DNA of 64,000 nucleotides from a bacterium (GTDB lineage Bacteria; Bacteroidota; Bacteroidia; NS11-12g; UBA955): NCBI GenBank assembly GCA_029945665.1, contig JAQSCZ010000121.1, positions 1 to 64,000 of the forward strand, read 5' to 3'. Shown piece by piece: positions 14,586 to 24,212 of this stretch (position 1 is its first letter; each line of letters starts with the position of its first letter). The notes under the pieces were generated by a model. It saw only the letters and a program-made list of their open reading frames with translations, ran no database searches and was not told where the DNA came from. The position numbers and the translations under genes were made by a program.

Positions 14586-17558
14586 ATGAATAAAAACATA
14601 CAAATTTTAATCTTAGTTACGCTTTCCTTTTTTTATCAAGCGGAAACATTTGCCCAAACAGTGGCAGGGGGTGAAATTTATTATGAATTAATTTCGGCAA
14701 AAAAATACAAGGTTACGGCCCATTTGTACCGCATGTGCGATGGCGACCCATTGAATGACATTAAGGCCAATGTATATGGCGATACAATGATTAGGCCTAT
14801 GCATTTTACGCGAATTGCCATCCGTAAAATTAACGATACTTGCGGCAATCCTTGTAATAAGCAAAATGCCATATCCAACGCGGGTTTCGAGCAGCATACC
14901 TATGTTGATACCATCGATTTTAATATAGCACCTTACGATGTTTTTGTAAGTAAGAAAGTATGTGTAGTAAATTTTGGTATCCGTCAAGCTTTGCGTTATG
15001 CAAGTCCTACGACCCACGATTATGGGCAATTTTACCTCGATGCCTCAACCAATATTTGTTTAAATAACATAGTTAAAAACAACTCGCCACAATTTAGTAT
15101 GGAGCCAAAGTTGTATGCGGGTTGCAATCTGCCAATTTTTTATTCTCCAGGTCCTTTAGATACGACAGATAATGATTCAGTTTCATTTTCTTTGGTTGAT
15201 GTGCAATCTAATTACAAAACCAATTTGGCCTATAATGGATCTCTAACTGCTCAAATTCCCTTATCCCCGTTTTGTTTGCCGCCAGGCGTGCTAAATTGTA
15301 AAGCATTGCCGAATGCCAAACCTCCGCGTGGATTTTATTTCGATAATCGTTCCTGCTTTATTAGTGCTACGCCTAGCGATTGCAATGAGAAGGGCACCAT
15401 AAAATATCAAATAGATGAGTTTCGTTTTAATAGACAAACCCAAAAGTATGAATGGCTTGGATTTGTAACGAGAGAGATGTTTGTACAAATTCTTAAATTA
15501 CCGGATAATAATTTAAGCACATTGACGCAAACAGGCAATCTTCAGAGCGTATGCGAGGGTAATAAAATTTGTTTTGCAAAAAAGGCGACTGATGCCTTGG
15601 CCCTAAATCAAAAAAAAGCAGATACAACGACTATATTCTGGGACCATGGAATTCTTGATGCGACATTTAAAATTAGAGATACAACGGCCAGAGAAAAGGA
15701 AGCTGATTTTTGCTGGCAACCTTCTCAATCAAAACAAAGGTTAGAAAAATACTATTTTACCATTGGGGCATTTGATCAAAAATGCAATGAACAATTAACT
15801 TCGAATACAATTATTGTGAGGGTTAAACCATTGCCAAAATACACTTATAAGCATTCAGCAAGTTCTTGTGGTCTATTGAAATGGAATACCACAGTATTTG
15901 ATAGTTCATACCCTGAAAATATAGGCGTCTGCGCGACTAAGATTAAAAACTTTCAAACCAATAATGTCTTATATAGTAGTAACAAATTGATCGATTCTAT
16001 TAATCTTCACGACAATGGCAAGGTTATTATTGAACATACTTTCAATTCTAAACAAGGCTTTAATTGTCCGTTAATTGTGATAGATACTATAACAATTTTT
16101 GAGGCTTTAGCACTTCCAGATATAAGTGATAATAAAGATTCTGTTATTTGTCAAAATAATAGAGATGTCTTTCATTTTTATCAAAGTAAAGTTGTTGATT
16201 TCAAAAAGTTCAAATGGTTTTTGAATGGTAGTTTCATAAATGAAACCGATACCACCATAATTCTTAATATTAAAAGCAGCTCGAATATTAAATTGCAGAT
16301 TGAAGATACCAAAGGCTGTCTTGCAGAGCGTACCCTAAATTACACCCTTAGACAGCACGATGCAATACTTGGCAATGGTCATAAATATTGTTTTGGCGAC
16401 TCCTTAATATTGAAAGTGAATTTAATTGGATTGAAGCCTCCAGTTTCTGTTGGATGGCAAATTAATAGAAAATATGCCTCATCTGATAGCGTTTTAAAAA
16501 CTGTTGTGAACGAAGATAAAAGGGTTTACGTTTTAATAATTGATAGTATTAATTGTGCTTTTATTGACAGCAGTATTAATTTAATGAATCCACTTTTAGG
16601 ATTTAAATTGGTAGTAAGTAGTTCTGATTGTAATGACTCTATAGCCTCTGTAAAAGCATCTGCCTTATTTGGAACATCACCATTTGATTATAGTTGGCGC
16701 ATCAATGCCAATGATACACTGCATAATGATTCAGTATTCAATTTGAAAATTAAAAATAATGCCCGCATTGATTTAAACATAAAGGATAAAAATCTTTGCA
16801 GCTATTCAGATACTATTGATATCAATAAATTCCCTAAGCTCGATATAAGTCTACCAAAGTTTTTTCAGACTTGTAGCAATGATTCCATTTTGTTTAATCC
16901 CAATTTAAATAACCGGTCATCGAATATTTATTATCAATGGTTTGTAAACAATAATCTAGTAAGTAATGATACCTTTTTATATCGAAAATTCGCAACTACT
17001 AGTCGGGTGAGATTAAAGGTCGGCAATGATTTTAAATGTTCTGATGAAGATTCTAGTTACGTCGCTGTTTATCCCACATTGCCACTTGCAATTTCAGGAA
17101 AGTTAATTTACAACAACAGTGAATTTATTGTGTTAAAAACCAACAATAGTTATAAGAAATATGAATGGTTTAATGGCAAAACCACTGCGAATGATTCCTT
17201 TTGGGCTTATGAGTTAGGGTTACCTGATGCTTATAGTTTGTGGTGCAAAACCACCGACAGCAATGGATGTTACTACAGTGATACAGTAGGCGTATTAACA
17301 AACTATCGATTAACAATAGAGCACCTTGAGTCTAATGTTGTAAAAATTTATCCCAATCCTGCCACCACACAACTTAATATTGAAAACCAAACCACGCTTA
17401 ACATTCAATTATTCGCAATGGATGGTAAGTTGTTGTTGAATCAAACATTCAATGCCGGTTTAAACACCTTGGATATCTCCGCTTATGCGCCGGGTATTTA
17501 TCTTTTAAAAACTTTGGTTGATGACCACTTCATGGTGAGCCGTATTGTAAAAGAATAA
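14586..17558 (+). CDS. Large secreted T9SS type A protein
   Basis: A 990-residue exported protein: signal peptide 1-23 (ending TFAQ), an N-terminal domain beginning VAGGEIYYELI and LYRMCDG that recurs at the head of large Bacteroidota surface proteins, then many cysteine-bearing immunoglobulin-like or PKD-like repeats (patterns such as CQNNRDVFHFYQS, CFGDSLILKV, CSNDSILFNP) and a C-terminal type A sorting domain from about residue 915 (KIYPNPATTQLNIE to APGIYLLKT). The tag directs export through the outer membrane by the type IX system and surface attachment. The likely role is adhesion or a structural surface role. TACCTTTG at 14561-14568 may be its -7 element. Confidence 0.8.
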   Translation: MNKNIQILILVTLSFFYQAETFAQTVAGGEIYYELISAKKYKVTAHLYRMCDGDPLNDIKANVYGDTMIRPMHFTRIAIRKINDTCGNPCNKQNAISNAGFEQHTYVDTIDFNIAPYDVFVSKKVCVVNFGIRQALRYASPTTHDYGQFYLDASTNICLNNIVKNNSPQFSMEPKLYAGCNLPIFYSPGPLDTTDNDSVSFSLVDVQSNYKTNLAYNGSLTAQIPLSPFCLPPGVLNCKALPNAKPPRGFYFDNRSCFISATPSDCNEKGTIKYQIDEFRFNRQTQKYEWLGFVTREMFVQILKLPDNNLSTLTQTGNLQSVCEGNKICFAKKATDALALNQKKADTTTIFWDHGILDATFKIRDTTAREKEADFCWQPSQSKQRLEKYYFTIGAFDQKCNEQLTSNTIIVRVKPLPKYTYKHSASSCGLLKWNTTVFDSSYPENIGVCATKIKNFQTNNVLYSSNKLIDSINLHDNGKVIIEHTFNSKQGFNCPLIVIDTITIFEALALPDISDNKDSVICQNNRDVFHFYQSKVVDFKKFKWFLNGSFINETDTTIILNIKSSSNIKLQIEDTKGCLAERTLNYTLRQHDAILGNGHKYCFGDSLILKVNLIGLKPPVSVGWQINRKYASSDSVLKTVVNEDKRVYVLIIDSINCAFIDSSINLMNPLLGFKLVVSSSDCNDSIASVKASALFGTSPFDYSWRINANDTLHNDSVFNLKIKNNARIDLNIKDKNLCSYSDTIDINKFPKLDISLPKFFQTCSNDSILFNPNLNNRSSNIYYQWFVNNNLVSNDTFLYRKFATTSRVRLKVGNDFKCSDEDSSYVAVYPTLPLAISGKLIYNNSEFIVLKTNNSYKKYEWFNGKTTANDSFWAYELGLPDAYSLWCKTTDSNGCYYSDTVGVLTNYRLTIEHLESNVVKIYPNPATTQLNIENQTTLNIQLFAMDGKLLLNQTFNAGLNTLDISAYAPGIYLLKTLVDDHFMVSRIVKE

Positions 17559-17573
17559 GTCCATACTTAATTC

Positions 17574-18227
17574 TTAACTTTTGCTGCACAAATAAATTAA
17601 ATTATCATACCCTTTGGCTTTGGTGCAGTTTGTATTTGGAAAAACATCTTTGAGAATTTTTTCATACCGATTCTGTTTCTCAGTAGTTAAATTCATCATG
17701 TTTCTAAAGTAAATGCCACCGTCTGTTAAACGCTGAGTCAGTTGCGTTAAATAAGTGCGACCGAAACACAGTTCAGGCACTTGGTCGTCTACAAATAGAT
17801 CATCAATAATTAAATCATATTGTTCTGTATTGGGTGTCTGCAGCCATTCAAAAGCATCTGCTACAACAATGGTGAGCATTTGGTATTGGTTGATATCGAA
17901 TTCCTCGCGCGCAAATTGAACCAAGTCCTCGTCAAACTCAATGGCGGTCACTTTAAATGGCCATGCGCACTTTTTAGAGAGTATTTCAACTGCACTTCCG
18001 CCACCCAAACCCAACATTAAGATATTTTGAGGTTTGATTTTTTTCAGGGATTCGAAAATGCCTTTTTGCATAATCTGATGCAAACTTCCGTAGCTATAAT
18101 TGGCGTTTTGACTGTTTAAAACCTTGTAGCCATTTTCAAAATTTATTTCATAAACCTGCCCTTTACTAGTAATTCCACTCTTAACTTTGGTTGGAAATAA
18201 ATAGCTAATGGCCTTTCTGGTATTCAT
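17574..18227 (-). CDS. Spermidine synthase-like methyltransferase-fold protein
   Basis: A 217-residue protein with the spermidine synthase/SAM fold: NILMLGLGGGSAVEIL near residues 72-87 (glycine-rich nucleotide loop), VTAIEFDEDLVQFA near 96-109, and YDLIIDDLFVDDQVP near 139-153. It is shorter than true spermidine synthases and lacks an obvious N-terminal beta domain, so the substrate is unclear. I prefer the ATG at 18225-18227 (MNTRKAISYLFP). A longer frame would extend 35 bp into the upstream gene. It follows that gene after 10 bp and is convergent with the large T9SS gene. Confidence 0.7.
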   Translation of the reverse strand: MNTRKAISYLFPTKVKSGITSKGQVYEINFENGYKVLNSQNANYSYGSLHQIMQKGIFESLKKIKPQNILMLGLGGGSAVEILSKKCAWPFKVTAIEFDEDLVQFAREEFDINQYQMLTIVVADAFEWLQTPNTEQYDLIIDDLFVDDQVPELCFGRTYLTQLTQRLTDGGIYFRNMMNLTTEKQNRYEKILKDVFPNTNCTKAKGYDNLIYLCSKS

Positions 18228-18237
18228 TGCAAAGCAT

Positions 18238-19089
18238 TTAAAATAAAAATTGAAAACCAAATTGAAACCCAATGCTGCTGTATGATTGGGAGTATGACAA
18301 TTGTTCGGTCGGTTGGTTTTTCTGAAATGAATTGGGCAACAACAATGGATTGTTTCGAACTTGCATTACGTCCTTGATATACAGAGTTTCTTTATCGGAC
18401 ACATTCGGATAAAGCGCATTGAAATCTTGTTGATTTGAACTCTGATAACCGGTAATCGTTTTCTTTCTGACCTTGCTATTTAATAGGATTTGATTCAGTG
18501 ATACGAAAAAATGAACCTTTTTACTAATGCGATAGGTGCAAACCAAGCTGCTTCTGAACCCAACGGAAAAGTAATTTTTTAAGAGGGCTGTTTCAGTGCT
18601 ATTTTTAAGACTGTCCTTGTAACTGATTTCACTCTTAATTTGTGTGGTAATAGGAATAATAAGACCGGCATTGAGTTGGAAATTTAATCGCTTGATGGTC
18701 CACAGATACCCAAATTGTAATATTAATCGCACACTATTGGTCGTGTAGGTGGCAGTTTTTAGAGTGTCGTTTTCGCCAATTTGACTGCGCACTATATTTC
18801 TATTGCCAATTAATAGATTAAGGCCAGTTCCAAACATCCAATTGCTACTATCAGGTTGGTGTTGAAAGGAAAGTTGGGTATTGGTTCCGCTTCCCAATGT
18901 GTAACTTTTGGATTTGCCCCAAGTTAAATCGGTGGGTGGTTTCGATTTGGCATCGCCATAGAAATAACCAGAACTCACCCAAAGACTATTTTTTTGTGCA
19001 AAGAGTGCGTTTGCTGCGAACAGGATTAAAATGGTGGTTAAGGCTTTCAAATCGATTGCGAAAATAAGGTAAAGCATTAATTTTGCCAC
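18238..19089 (-). CDS. Probable outer-membrane beta-barrel protein
   Basis: A 283-residue protein with a signal peptide ending near residue 31 (NALFAQ) and alternating strands with many aromatics, ending FQFGFQFLF, the pattern of an outer-membrane barrel with a terminal Phe. No named family. A shorter start (MLYLIF) four codons in is possible. It is transcribed together with the methyltransferase-like gene that follows. Confidence 0.6.
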   Translation of the reverse strand: MAKLMLYLIFAIDLKALTTILILFAANALFAQKNSLWVSSGYFYGDAKSKPPTDLTWGKSKSYTLGSGTNTQLSFQHQPDSSNWMFGTGLNLLIGNRNIVRSQIGENDTLKTATYTTNSVRLILQFGYLWTIKRLNFQLNAGLIIPITTQIKSEISYKDSLKNSTETALLKNYFSVGFRSSLVCTYRISKKVHFFVSLNQILLNSKVRKKTITGYQSSNQQDFNALYPNVSDKETLYIKDVMQVRNNPLLLPNSFQKNQPTEQLSYSQSYSSIGFQFGFQFLF

Positions 19090-19148
19090 TTTTCGAAGGT
19101 GAAATATTTGCAGATAATGTGTTTATTTATTAATATCTCAACTAAAGC

Positions 19149-19179
19149 TTTGATTTATAAATTCAATTCACTAATTTTG
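19149..19179 (+). promoter_or_regulatory. Promoter of the ribosomal operon rpsF-rpsR-rplI
   Basis: TTTG (19149-19152), 19 bp, TAATTTTG (19172-19179): a perfect match to the Bacteroidota promoter, 25 bp upstream of the rpsF ATG. Confidence 0.85.
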
Positions 19180-19204
19180 CACCCCTAAATATAAAAAATA
19201 AAGT

Positions 19205-19585
19205 ATGAGTTTAGTTAATTATGAATCTGCAATCATTTTAACACCCGTACTGTCTGAGGCGCAAATGCAAGAAGCGGTAAAAAGCTACAGACAGTTGGTT
19301 GCGGAGCACGGTGGCGTTATGGTAGGAGAGACCAATTGGGGTCTAACCAAATTAGCGTATCCGATTAAAAAGAAATCTACCGGCTTCTATCATTTTTTTG
19401 AATTCCAAGCGAATTCAGATTTTCAAGCGATCTTAGAGACCGCTTACAGCAGAGACGAAAGAGTACTTCGTTTTCTGAACCTTAAATTAGATAAACACGC
19501 AGTTATTTACAACGAGCGTAAACGCAAAGGAGAAATTGCTCCTGCTAAAAAGTACGAAAGTAAAGAAGGAGGATCATCAATATGA
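19205..19585 (+). CDS. rpsF: Ribosomal protein bS6
   Basis: A 126-residue small-subunit protein that binds the central domain of 16S rRNA as a dimer with bS18. [13 protein letters not shown] at the start, [24 protein letters not shown] in the middle and [17 protein letters not shown] are typical. First gene of the operon; its end overlaps the rpsR start by 4 bp (ATGA), giving coupled translation of the two partners. Confidence 0.95.
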   Translation: MSLVNYESAIILTPVLSEAQMQEAVKSYRQLVAEHGGVMVGETNWGLTKLAYPIKKKSTGFYHFFEFQANSDFQAILETAYSRDERVLRFLNLKLDKHAVIYNERKRKGEIAPAKKYESKEGGSSI

Positions 19586-19857
19586 GCGGAAAATCAGCAC
19601 AAGACAGTTACAACTTCAATAGTCAACAAAACCAAGTGATTATTAAAAAGAAGTATTGCCGTTTCAAAAAACACAACATTAAATACATCGATTACAAAGA
19701 TTCAAATTTCTTGTTGAAGTTCATGAATGAGCAAGGTAAAATATTGCCAGGAAGAATAACTGGAACATCAGACAAATATCAACGTAAAGTTGGTACTGCT
19801 ATTAAACGTGCGCGTTTAATGGCGATACTTCCCTATGTTGCCGATGGTTTAAAATAA
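19582..19857 (+). CDS. rpsR: Ribosomal protein bS18
   Basis: A 91-residue protein of the bS18 family ([54 protein letters not shown]). It pairs with bS6 in the 30S platform. The N-terminal 20 residues are longer than in E. coli, usual for Bacteroidota. Starts within the rpsF stop. In several phyla bS6:bS18 binds the operon leader to repress translation, but I could not identify such a leader element here. Confidence 0.95.
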   Translation: MSGKSAQDSYNFNSQQNQVIIKKKYCRFKKHNIKYIDYKDSNFLLKFMNEQGKILPGRITGTSDKYQRKVGTAIKRARLMAILPYVADGLK

Positions 19858-19877
19858 AATAAAGGAGGAAAAGAAGT

Positions 19878-20330
19878 ATGTCAAACATGAAATTAATTTT
19901 AACCCAAGATGTTCGTAACCTCGGACATAAGGATGATGTTGTAGCAGTAAAAGCAGGATATGGTCGTAATTTCTTAATTCCAAAAGGAATGGGTAAATTG
20001 GCTACCGAATCTGCCTTGAAAATGTTAGCAGAAGATGTTAAACAACGCGCTTTCAAACAAGATAAAGTGAAGAAAGATGCAGAAGCTTTAGCTGGTAAAC
20101 TAGAAGGTGTAAAAGTAACTATCAAAGCAAAAACAGGCACAAGCGGCAAAATATTTGGAGCTGTTACTGTATTGCAAGTTGCTAATGCATTGAAAGAATT
20201 AGGACACGAAGTTGATCGCAGAAAAATTGTGTTCAATGAAGAGCCTAAAATGCTAGGAGAATATACCGCGACCATTTCCTTACACAAAGAAATATCAAAA
20301 ACTATTGATATTGAAGTGGTAAGTGAGTAA
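19878..20330 (+). CDS. rplI: Ribosomal protein bL9
   Basis: A 150-residue two-domain large-subunit protein. The N-terminal KLILTQDVRNLGHKDDVVAVKAGYGRNFLIPKGMG is the family signature, followed by the long central helix and the C-terminal rRNA-binding domain. A purine-rich AAAGGAGG-like stretch lies just upstream, which is uncommon in Bacteroidota. Last gene of the operon, closed by a terminator. Confidence 0.96.
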   Translation: MSNMKLILTQDVRNLGHKDDVVAVKAGYGRNFLIPKGMGKLATESALKMLAEDVKQRAFKQDKVKKDAEALAGKLEGVKVTIKAKTGTSGKIFGAVTVLQVANALKELGHEVDRRKIVFNEEPKMLGEYTATISLHKEISKTIDIEVVSE

Positions 20331-20359
20331 TTAGGTCTATTAATTATACTTATTTAAAG

Positions 20360-20390
20360 AAGGGATGAATTATTTCATCCCTTTTTTCGT
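20360..20390 (+). terminator. Terminator of the ribosomal operon
   Basis: AAGGGATGAA, loop TTAT, TTCATCCCTT, then a T run. The perfect 10-bp stem contains an ATG (20365) that is in frame with the following gene but is unlikely to be its start for this reason. Confidence 0.9.
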
Positions 20391-20427
20391 TTTATTTGCA
20401 TACCTCATTTTATTTAATCATTTCGCA

Positions 20428-23400
20428 ATGAATTTATCAATCACAAACACGACTGTGGCAATTCTTTTTGCCTTGTTTTTTATTAACACCAATGCACAAG
20501 TAAATCTCAAACAAAAAGGGCTGCTGTGGGAAATTACAGGTAACGGCCTTAAAAAACCGAGTTACGTGTATGGTACCATGCATATTAGCAGCAAATTGGC
20601 CTTTCACCTGGGCGACTCCTTTTATCTTTCGCTACTAAAATGTGACATGGTAGCACTTGAGCAAAATCTTGACAGTGTCATTCACCGCTGGATCTCCGAA
20701 GATGAAGATGAGAAACCAGAAGATGCTGATAAAGTTGGTAAACGCAATGTCAACGAATACCTTAATTTGAATAATTTTAAATTGAGTAATTACGATAAAG
20801 GCCTTATAAAACGCAAACTGAGTGCCGAAGTAAGGGAAGTGAATTACTTGTTAAAACGCGGCAATGAAGATAATTTTGAAGAAGATGCTTGGCTTGATTT
20901 GTATATCTATCAATTGGGTAAAAGGCTTGGAAAAGAAATAACAGGGGTAGAAGGCTACGAAGAAAGTCGCGATTTGGTAGAAAAATCAAATAAAGAACCA
21001 GAGAGTTCGAAAAAGGAAACAAAGAAAAAGTTAAAAAGCTATAGTTATAAAATGCGCGATCAGGTTTCTGAAGCTTATCGCAAAGGCAATATTTTTATGA
21101 TAGATTCGATAGATCGCATGACTGAAAGCGAATACTACAGAGAATACATGTTGTACAAAAGAAATGAGAACATGGTGCGCAGAATGGATTCTATTATTAA
21201 ACTGGGTAAAACGCTGTTTACTGGCGTGGGTTGTGCGCATTTACCAGGCAAGAAAGGGGTGTTGCAAATGCTTGCAGACCTGGGTTACAAGGTTCGACCA
21301 GTGCAAAGTTTAGCCAACGAGAAAAGTAAATTAGCCGAGAAGTATGAAAATATGACCTATGCCCATAAATATAAATTGGTTAAATCTGATGATGACTTAT
21401 TGGCGGCTAATTTACCAACAAAACTTACCAAAGTAAGAGATAATAATTCCTATTCTTCCTATTTAAGTCCTGACTTGGCGAACGGTTATTACTACCAAAT
21501 AGAAAAAATATCAAGCAACAGCGCATTTTCTGGCAAGAGTCAACAGGATATTCTAATGGAAATTGATACCCTGATTTTTGAAAATATTCCCGGTGATGTA
21601 AAAGCTAAAAAGATGATAACCTCCAATGGTTTTCCTGGTATTGAAATTGTGACAGAACTTAAAACAGGTGATTTGAACCGATTTCAAATTTTAGCATCTC
21701 CTTTTAATGTTTACATTGTAAGAATGTCAGGTAAAAAGAAATTTGCCACCAGTTCGGAAGCCGATGCTTTTTTTAAATCATTAAAAATAAATGAAGGGAA
21801 TGCCACCCAGTGGCGAACCATATCTTCGGGCGATAGTGTTTTTAGCTTGCTGCTACCAACAAGTGATAAAACGCATAAGTTGCCATTAAATGATAAAATT
21901 GATCCAACATTCGAGCATATCGTATTTGAAAAGGCCACGGGCAGCACCTATTTAATTAAGCAAATTGATTTTCTAAATGATGCTTACATGGAAGAAGATT
22001 CATTTGAATTGGGTGTGATGGCAAAAAGTTTTTCATTAACAGATGACTATAATTTTAAATCCCGGAAACAGTTTAATTGGCAGGGCTACCACGCCTTAGA
22101 TGTAACCTTTGAAGGGAAAAGTAAAGAAAAAATGTATGCCCGTTTTGTAATTGTTGGCACCCGTTATATCATGTTTCTTTTAAAGCCAGGGGCGAATAAT
22201 GGTTCTTTCGAAGATAAATATTTTACTTCGATTAAGTTTAATGGCAAACCGGATTTTAAATTCTTTAATTATAAAGATACCAATATTTATTATACGGTTT
22301 CTACGCCCGTTAAGCCATTCATAATGAAAAACAACACCATGGATTTATATTATGATTCGTATCAAGAAGAAGAAATAAAACCAACTAAATACGATGGGAA
22401 ATATCAAGAAATGTACTTTAAAACTGATAATGCAAGCGATTTTATTGTGTTAGGAGCTTATAGATTTGGCTATTACGAAAGACAAGCTAAAAAAAGTGAA
22501 GAATATTACAAGGAATGGGAGAAAACAACATCAGTAAAAATTACAGGGAAGTCGAAAATTACAAAGAATAAAATTGATTACTACACTTACAACTATACCG
22601 ATACCAATACCAATAAGCGCGTGAAAATGATGACAGCTGAAAATGGTTTGACCCGTTATTACTTGACGGCATTTGTAGATACAATTGCTGGGAAAAGCGC
22701 ATTTGTCGATGCATTTTTTAAGACCTTTGATGTCTCAGACACTGCTATTGCCGGAAACATTCACGCTAAGAAGGGTCCTTTGTTTTTTAGTGATTTTACC
22801 AGTTCAGATAGTTTAACCAGATTGAGTGCAATCAAGTATTTCAAAAGTGTTGAGTTTTTCAAATCAGATATCAAAGACATTCAACACATGATTGATACGA
22901 TTTCTTCTAAAAGTGCCGCCGCCAGACTTAAAGTCGCGCTGATTTTTAAATTAGGATTTATAGATAGTGCAGATTCAGAAATTGTGCCATATTTACAAAA
23001 GTTGTATGCCAAAACAGGCGATACAGCCTATATGCAAATGGAGATATTGCAGGCCATTGCTCACCAAAGATCTGATATTGGTTACAAAGCAATAAAACCA
23101 ATTTTATCTACCGATATTCCGATATCTGATAATAAATTTGAAATGGAGAATTTGTTATACGCATTTAACGACACTTTGAAATTAACCAAATCAATTTTAC
23201 CGGAATTACTTGATTTGACAACCATTGCAGAATACAGACACCCGGCTTATAATTTAATTTCTCAGATGAAAGACAGCGGTATAATTACCCTTAACGATTA
23301 TACCTCGATTCACAATCGTTTGATAACTGAAGCCCGAATTGAATACAAACGCAACATGGCTTCGTTAACCAAAGAGGATAATGAAGGTTCTGAAAATTAT

Positions 23401-24108
23401 GATTATTATGATGGGGGTTATTCTGATTATGACCAATATTCTGATACGAAGTCAGAATCCGTCTTCAATTCAATATTAAACTTGGCATTGCCTTTGCGAA
23501 AAACCAATCCCATTATGCAAAGTTTAACAGATAAGATACTTGACATAACCGATAATAAAATGCGTTTAGAATTACTACCTGTATTGTTGAAAAATGGCGT
23601 TGACTATAAGGATAGTGTATATGAACGATTGGCTAAAACAGAAACCACGCGCCTTAAATTTTATAATATCTTATTAGAAAGCAAACAATTAAAAAAGTTT
23701 CCGAAAGGCTATAAATCACAAAAGTTATTTGTATTGTCGAACTTAAAACAAACGGTTCAATATGGAGAAATCGATTCAACAGTTTTAATAGAAATAAAAA
23801 CCATCAACTTGGGTAAAAAAGCATACTTAATGTACATTTACAAATACCGTTTTGAGGAAGAAGAAGATTGGAACATATACACTTCAAATCCAATGCCCAC
23901 TGATACTTCAAAAATATTCGACTCAAATGATTACATGCCATTTTATTCAACAACCGATGAAATTACAGAAAGCCGCAGTATTGAGAAAATAATCAACGAG
24001 ATTCTATTTGACACCAACATGCGATATGTGCGCGAGCGGAATGGCGGGTATTATGAAGGATATTATGGAAGAAGATCAGATATTGCCTACAGCCTGTCCG
24101 ATTATTAA
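20428..24108 (+). CDS. Very long TraB/GumN-domain secreted protein
   Basis: A 1226-residue exported protein. Residues 1-24 are a signal peptide (ending TNAQ). Residues 27 to about 300 form a TraB/GumN domain (LLWEITGNGLKKPSYVYGTMHISSK, MVALEQ, TGVGCAHLPGKKGVLQML), related to the Tiki metalloprotease-like fold with GTMH and GxxH motifs. The remaining ~900 residues have repeats of a domain ending in SLKIN or SIKFN-like strands, then alpha-helical tandem units near 840-1000, and an acidic, Tyr-rich stretch around residue 1010 (DYYDGGYSDYDQYSD). TraB alone is about 290 residues, so this is an unusual fusion. The start at 20428 is chosen because the earlier ATG is in a terminator stem. Confidence 0.75.
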   Translation: MNLSITNTTVAILFALFFINTNAQVNLKQKGLLWEITGNGLKKPSYVYGTMHISSKLAFHLGDSFYLSLLKCDMVALEQNLDSVIHRWISEDEDEKPEDADKVGKRNVNEYLNLNNFKLSNYDKGLIKRKLSAEVREVNYLLKRGNEDNFEEDAWLDLYIYQLGKRLGKEITGVEGYEESRDLVEKSNKEPESSKKETKKKLKSYSYKMRDQVSEAYRKGNIFMIDSIDRMTESEYYREYMLYKRNENMVRRMDSIIKLGKTLFTGVGCAHLPGKKGVLQMLADLGYKVRPVQSLANEKSKLAEKYENMTYAHKYKLVKSDDDLLAANLPTKLTKVRDNNSYSSYLSPDLANGYYYQIEKISSNSAFSGKSQQDILMEIDTLIFENIPGDVKAKKMITSNGFPGIEIVTELKTGDLNRFQILASPFNVYIVRMSGKKKFATSSEADAFFKSLKINEGNATQWRTISSGDSVFSLLLPTSDKTHKLPLNDKIDPTFEHIVFEKATGSTYLIKQIDFLNDAYMEEDSFELGVMAKSFSLTDDYNFKSRKQFNWQGYHALDVTFEGKSKEKMYARFVIVGTRYIMFLLKPGANNGSFEDKYFTSIKFNGKPDFKFFNYKDTNIYYTVSTPVKPFIMKNNTMDLYYDSYQEEEIKPTKYDGKYQEMYFKTDNASDFIVLGAYRFGYYERQAKKSEEYYKEWEKTTSVKITGKSKITKNKIDYYTYNYTDTNTNKRVKMMTAENGLTRYYLTAFVDTIAGKSAFVDAFFKTFDVSDTAIAGNIHAKKGPLFFSDFTSSDSLTRLSAIKYFKSVEFFKSDIKDIQHMIDTISSKSAAARLKVALIFKLGFIDSADSEIVPYLQKLYAKTGDTAYMQMEILQAIAHQRSDIGYKAIKPILSTDIPISDNKFEMENLLYAFNDTLKLTKSILPELLDLTTIAEYRHPAYNLISQMKDSGIITLNDYTSIHNRLITEARIEYKRNMASLTKEDNEGSENYDYYDGGYSDYDQYSDTKSESVFNSILNLALPLRKTNPIMQSLTDKILDITDNKMRLELLPVLLKNGVDYKDSVYERLAKTETTRLKFYNILLESKQLKKFPKGYKSQKLFVLSNLKQTVQYGEIDSTVLIEIKTINLGKKAYLMYIYKYRFEEEEDWNIYTSNPMPTDTSKIFDSNDYMPFYSTTDEITESRSIEKIINEILFDTNMRYVRERNGGYYEGYYGRRSDIAYSLSDY

Positions 24109-24170
24109 TTTTTAGGCAGTTAGATTCGTTGGTTTAACAGGTATTTAACACAGATTTGAAAATAAATGCC

Positions 24171-24178
24171 TACCTTTG
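24171..24178 (+). promoter_or_regulatory. -7 element for typA
   Basis: TACCTTTG matches TAnnTTTG and lies 34 bp before the typA ATG. No TTTG is found at the ideal distance; the nearest (24155-24158) is too close. Confidence 0.45.
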
Positions 24179-24212
24179 CACTCTTTTTTACGAGGAGTGA
24201 CCTCTTATTTAT

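Noticed and set aside
19802-20287. 161-codon minus-strand frame over rplI
   Set aside because: Antisense shadow of a well-conserved ribosomal gene.
20365-20427. Upstream start for the TraB-type gene
   Set aside because: The ATG lies in the stem of the ribosomal operon terminator, while the ATG at 20428 starts a good signal peptide.
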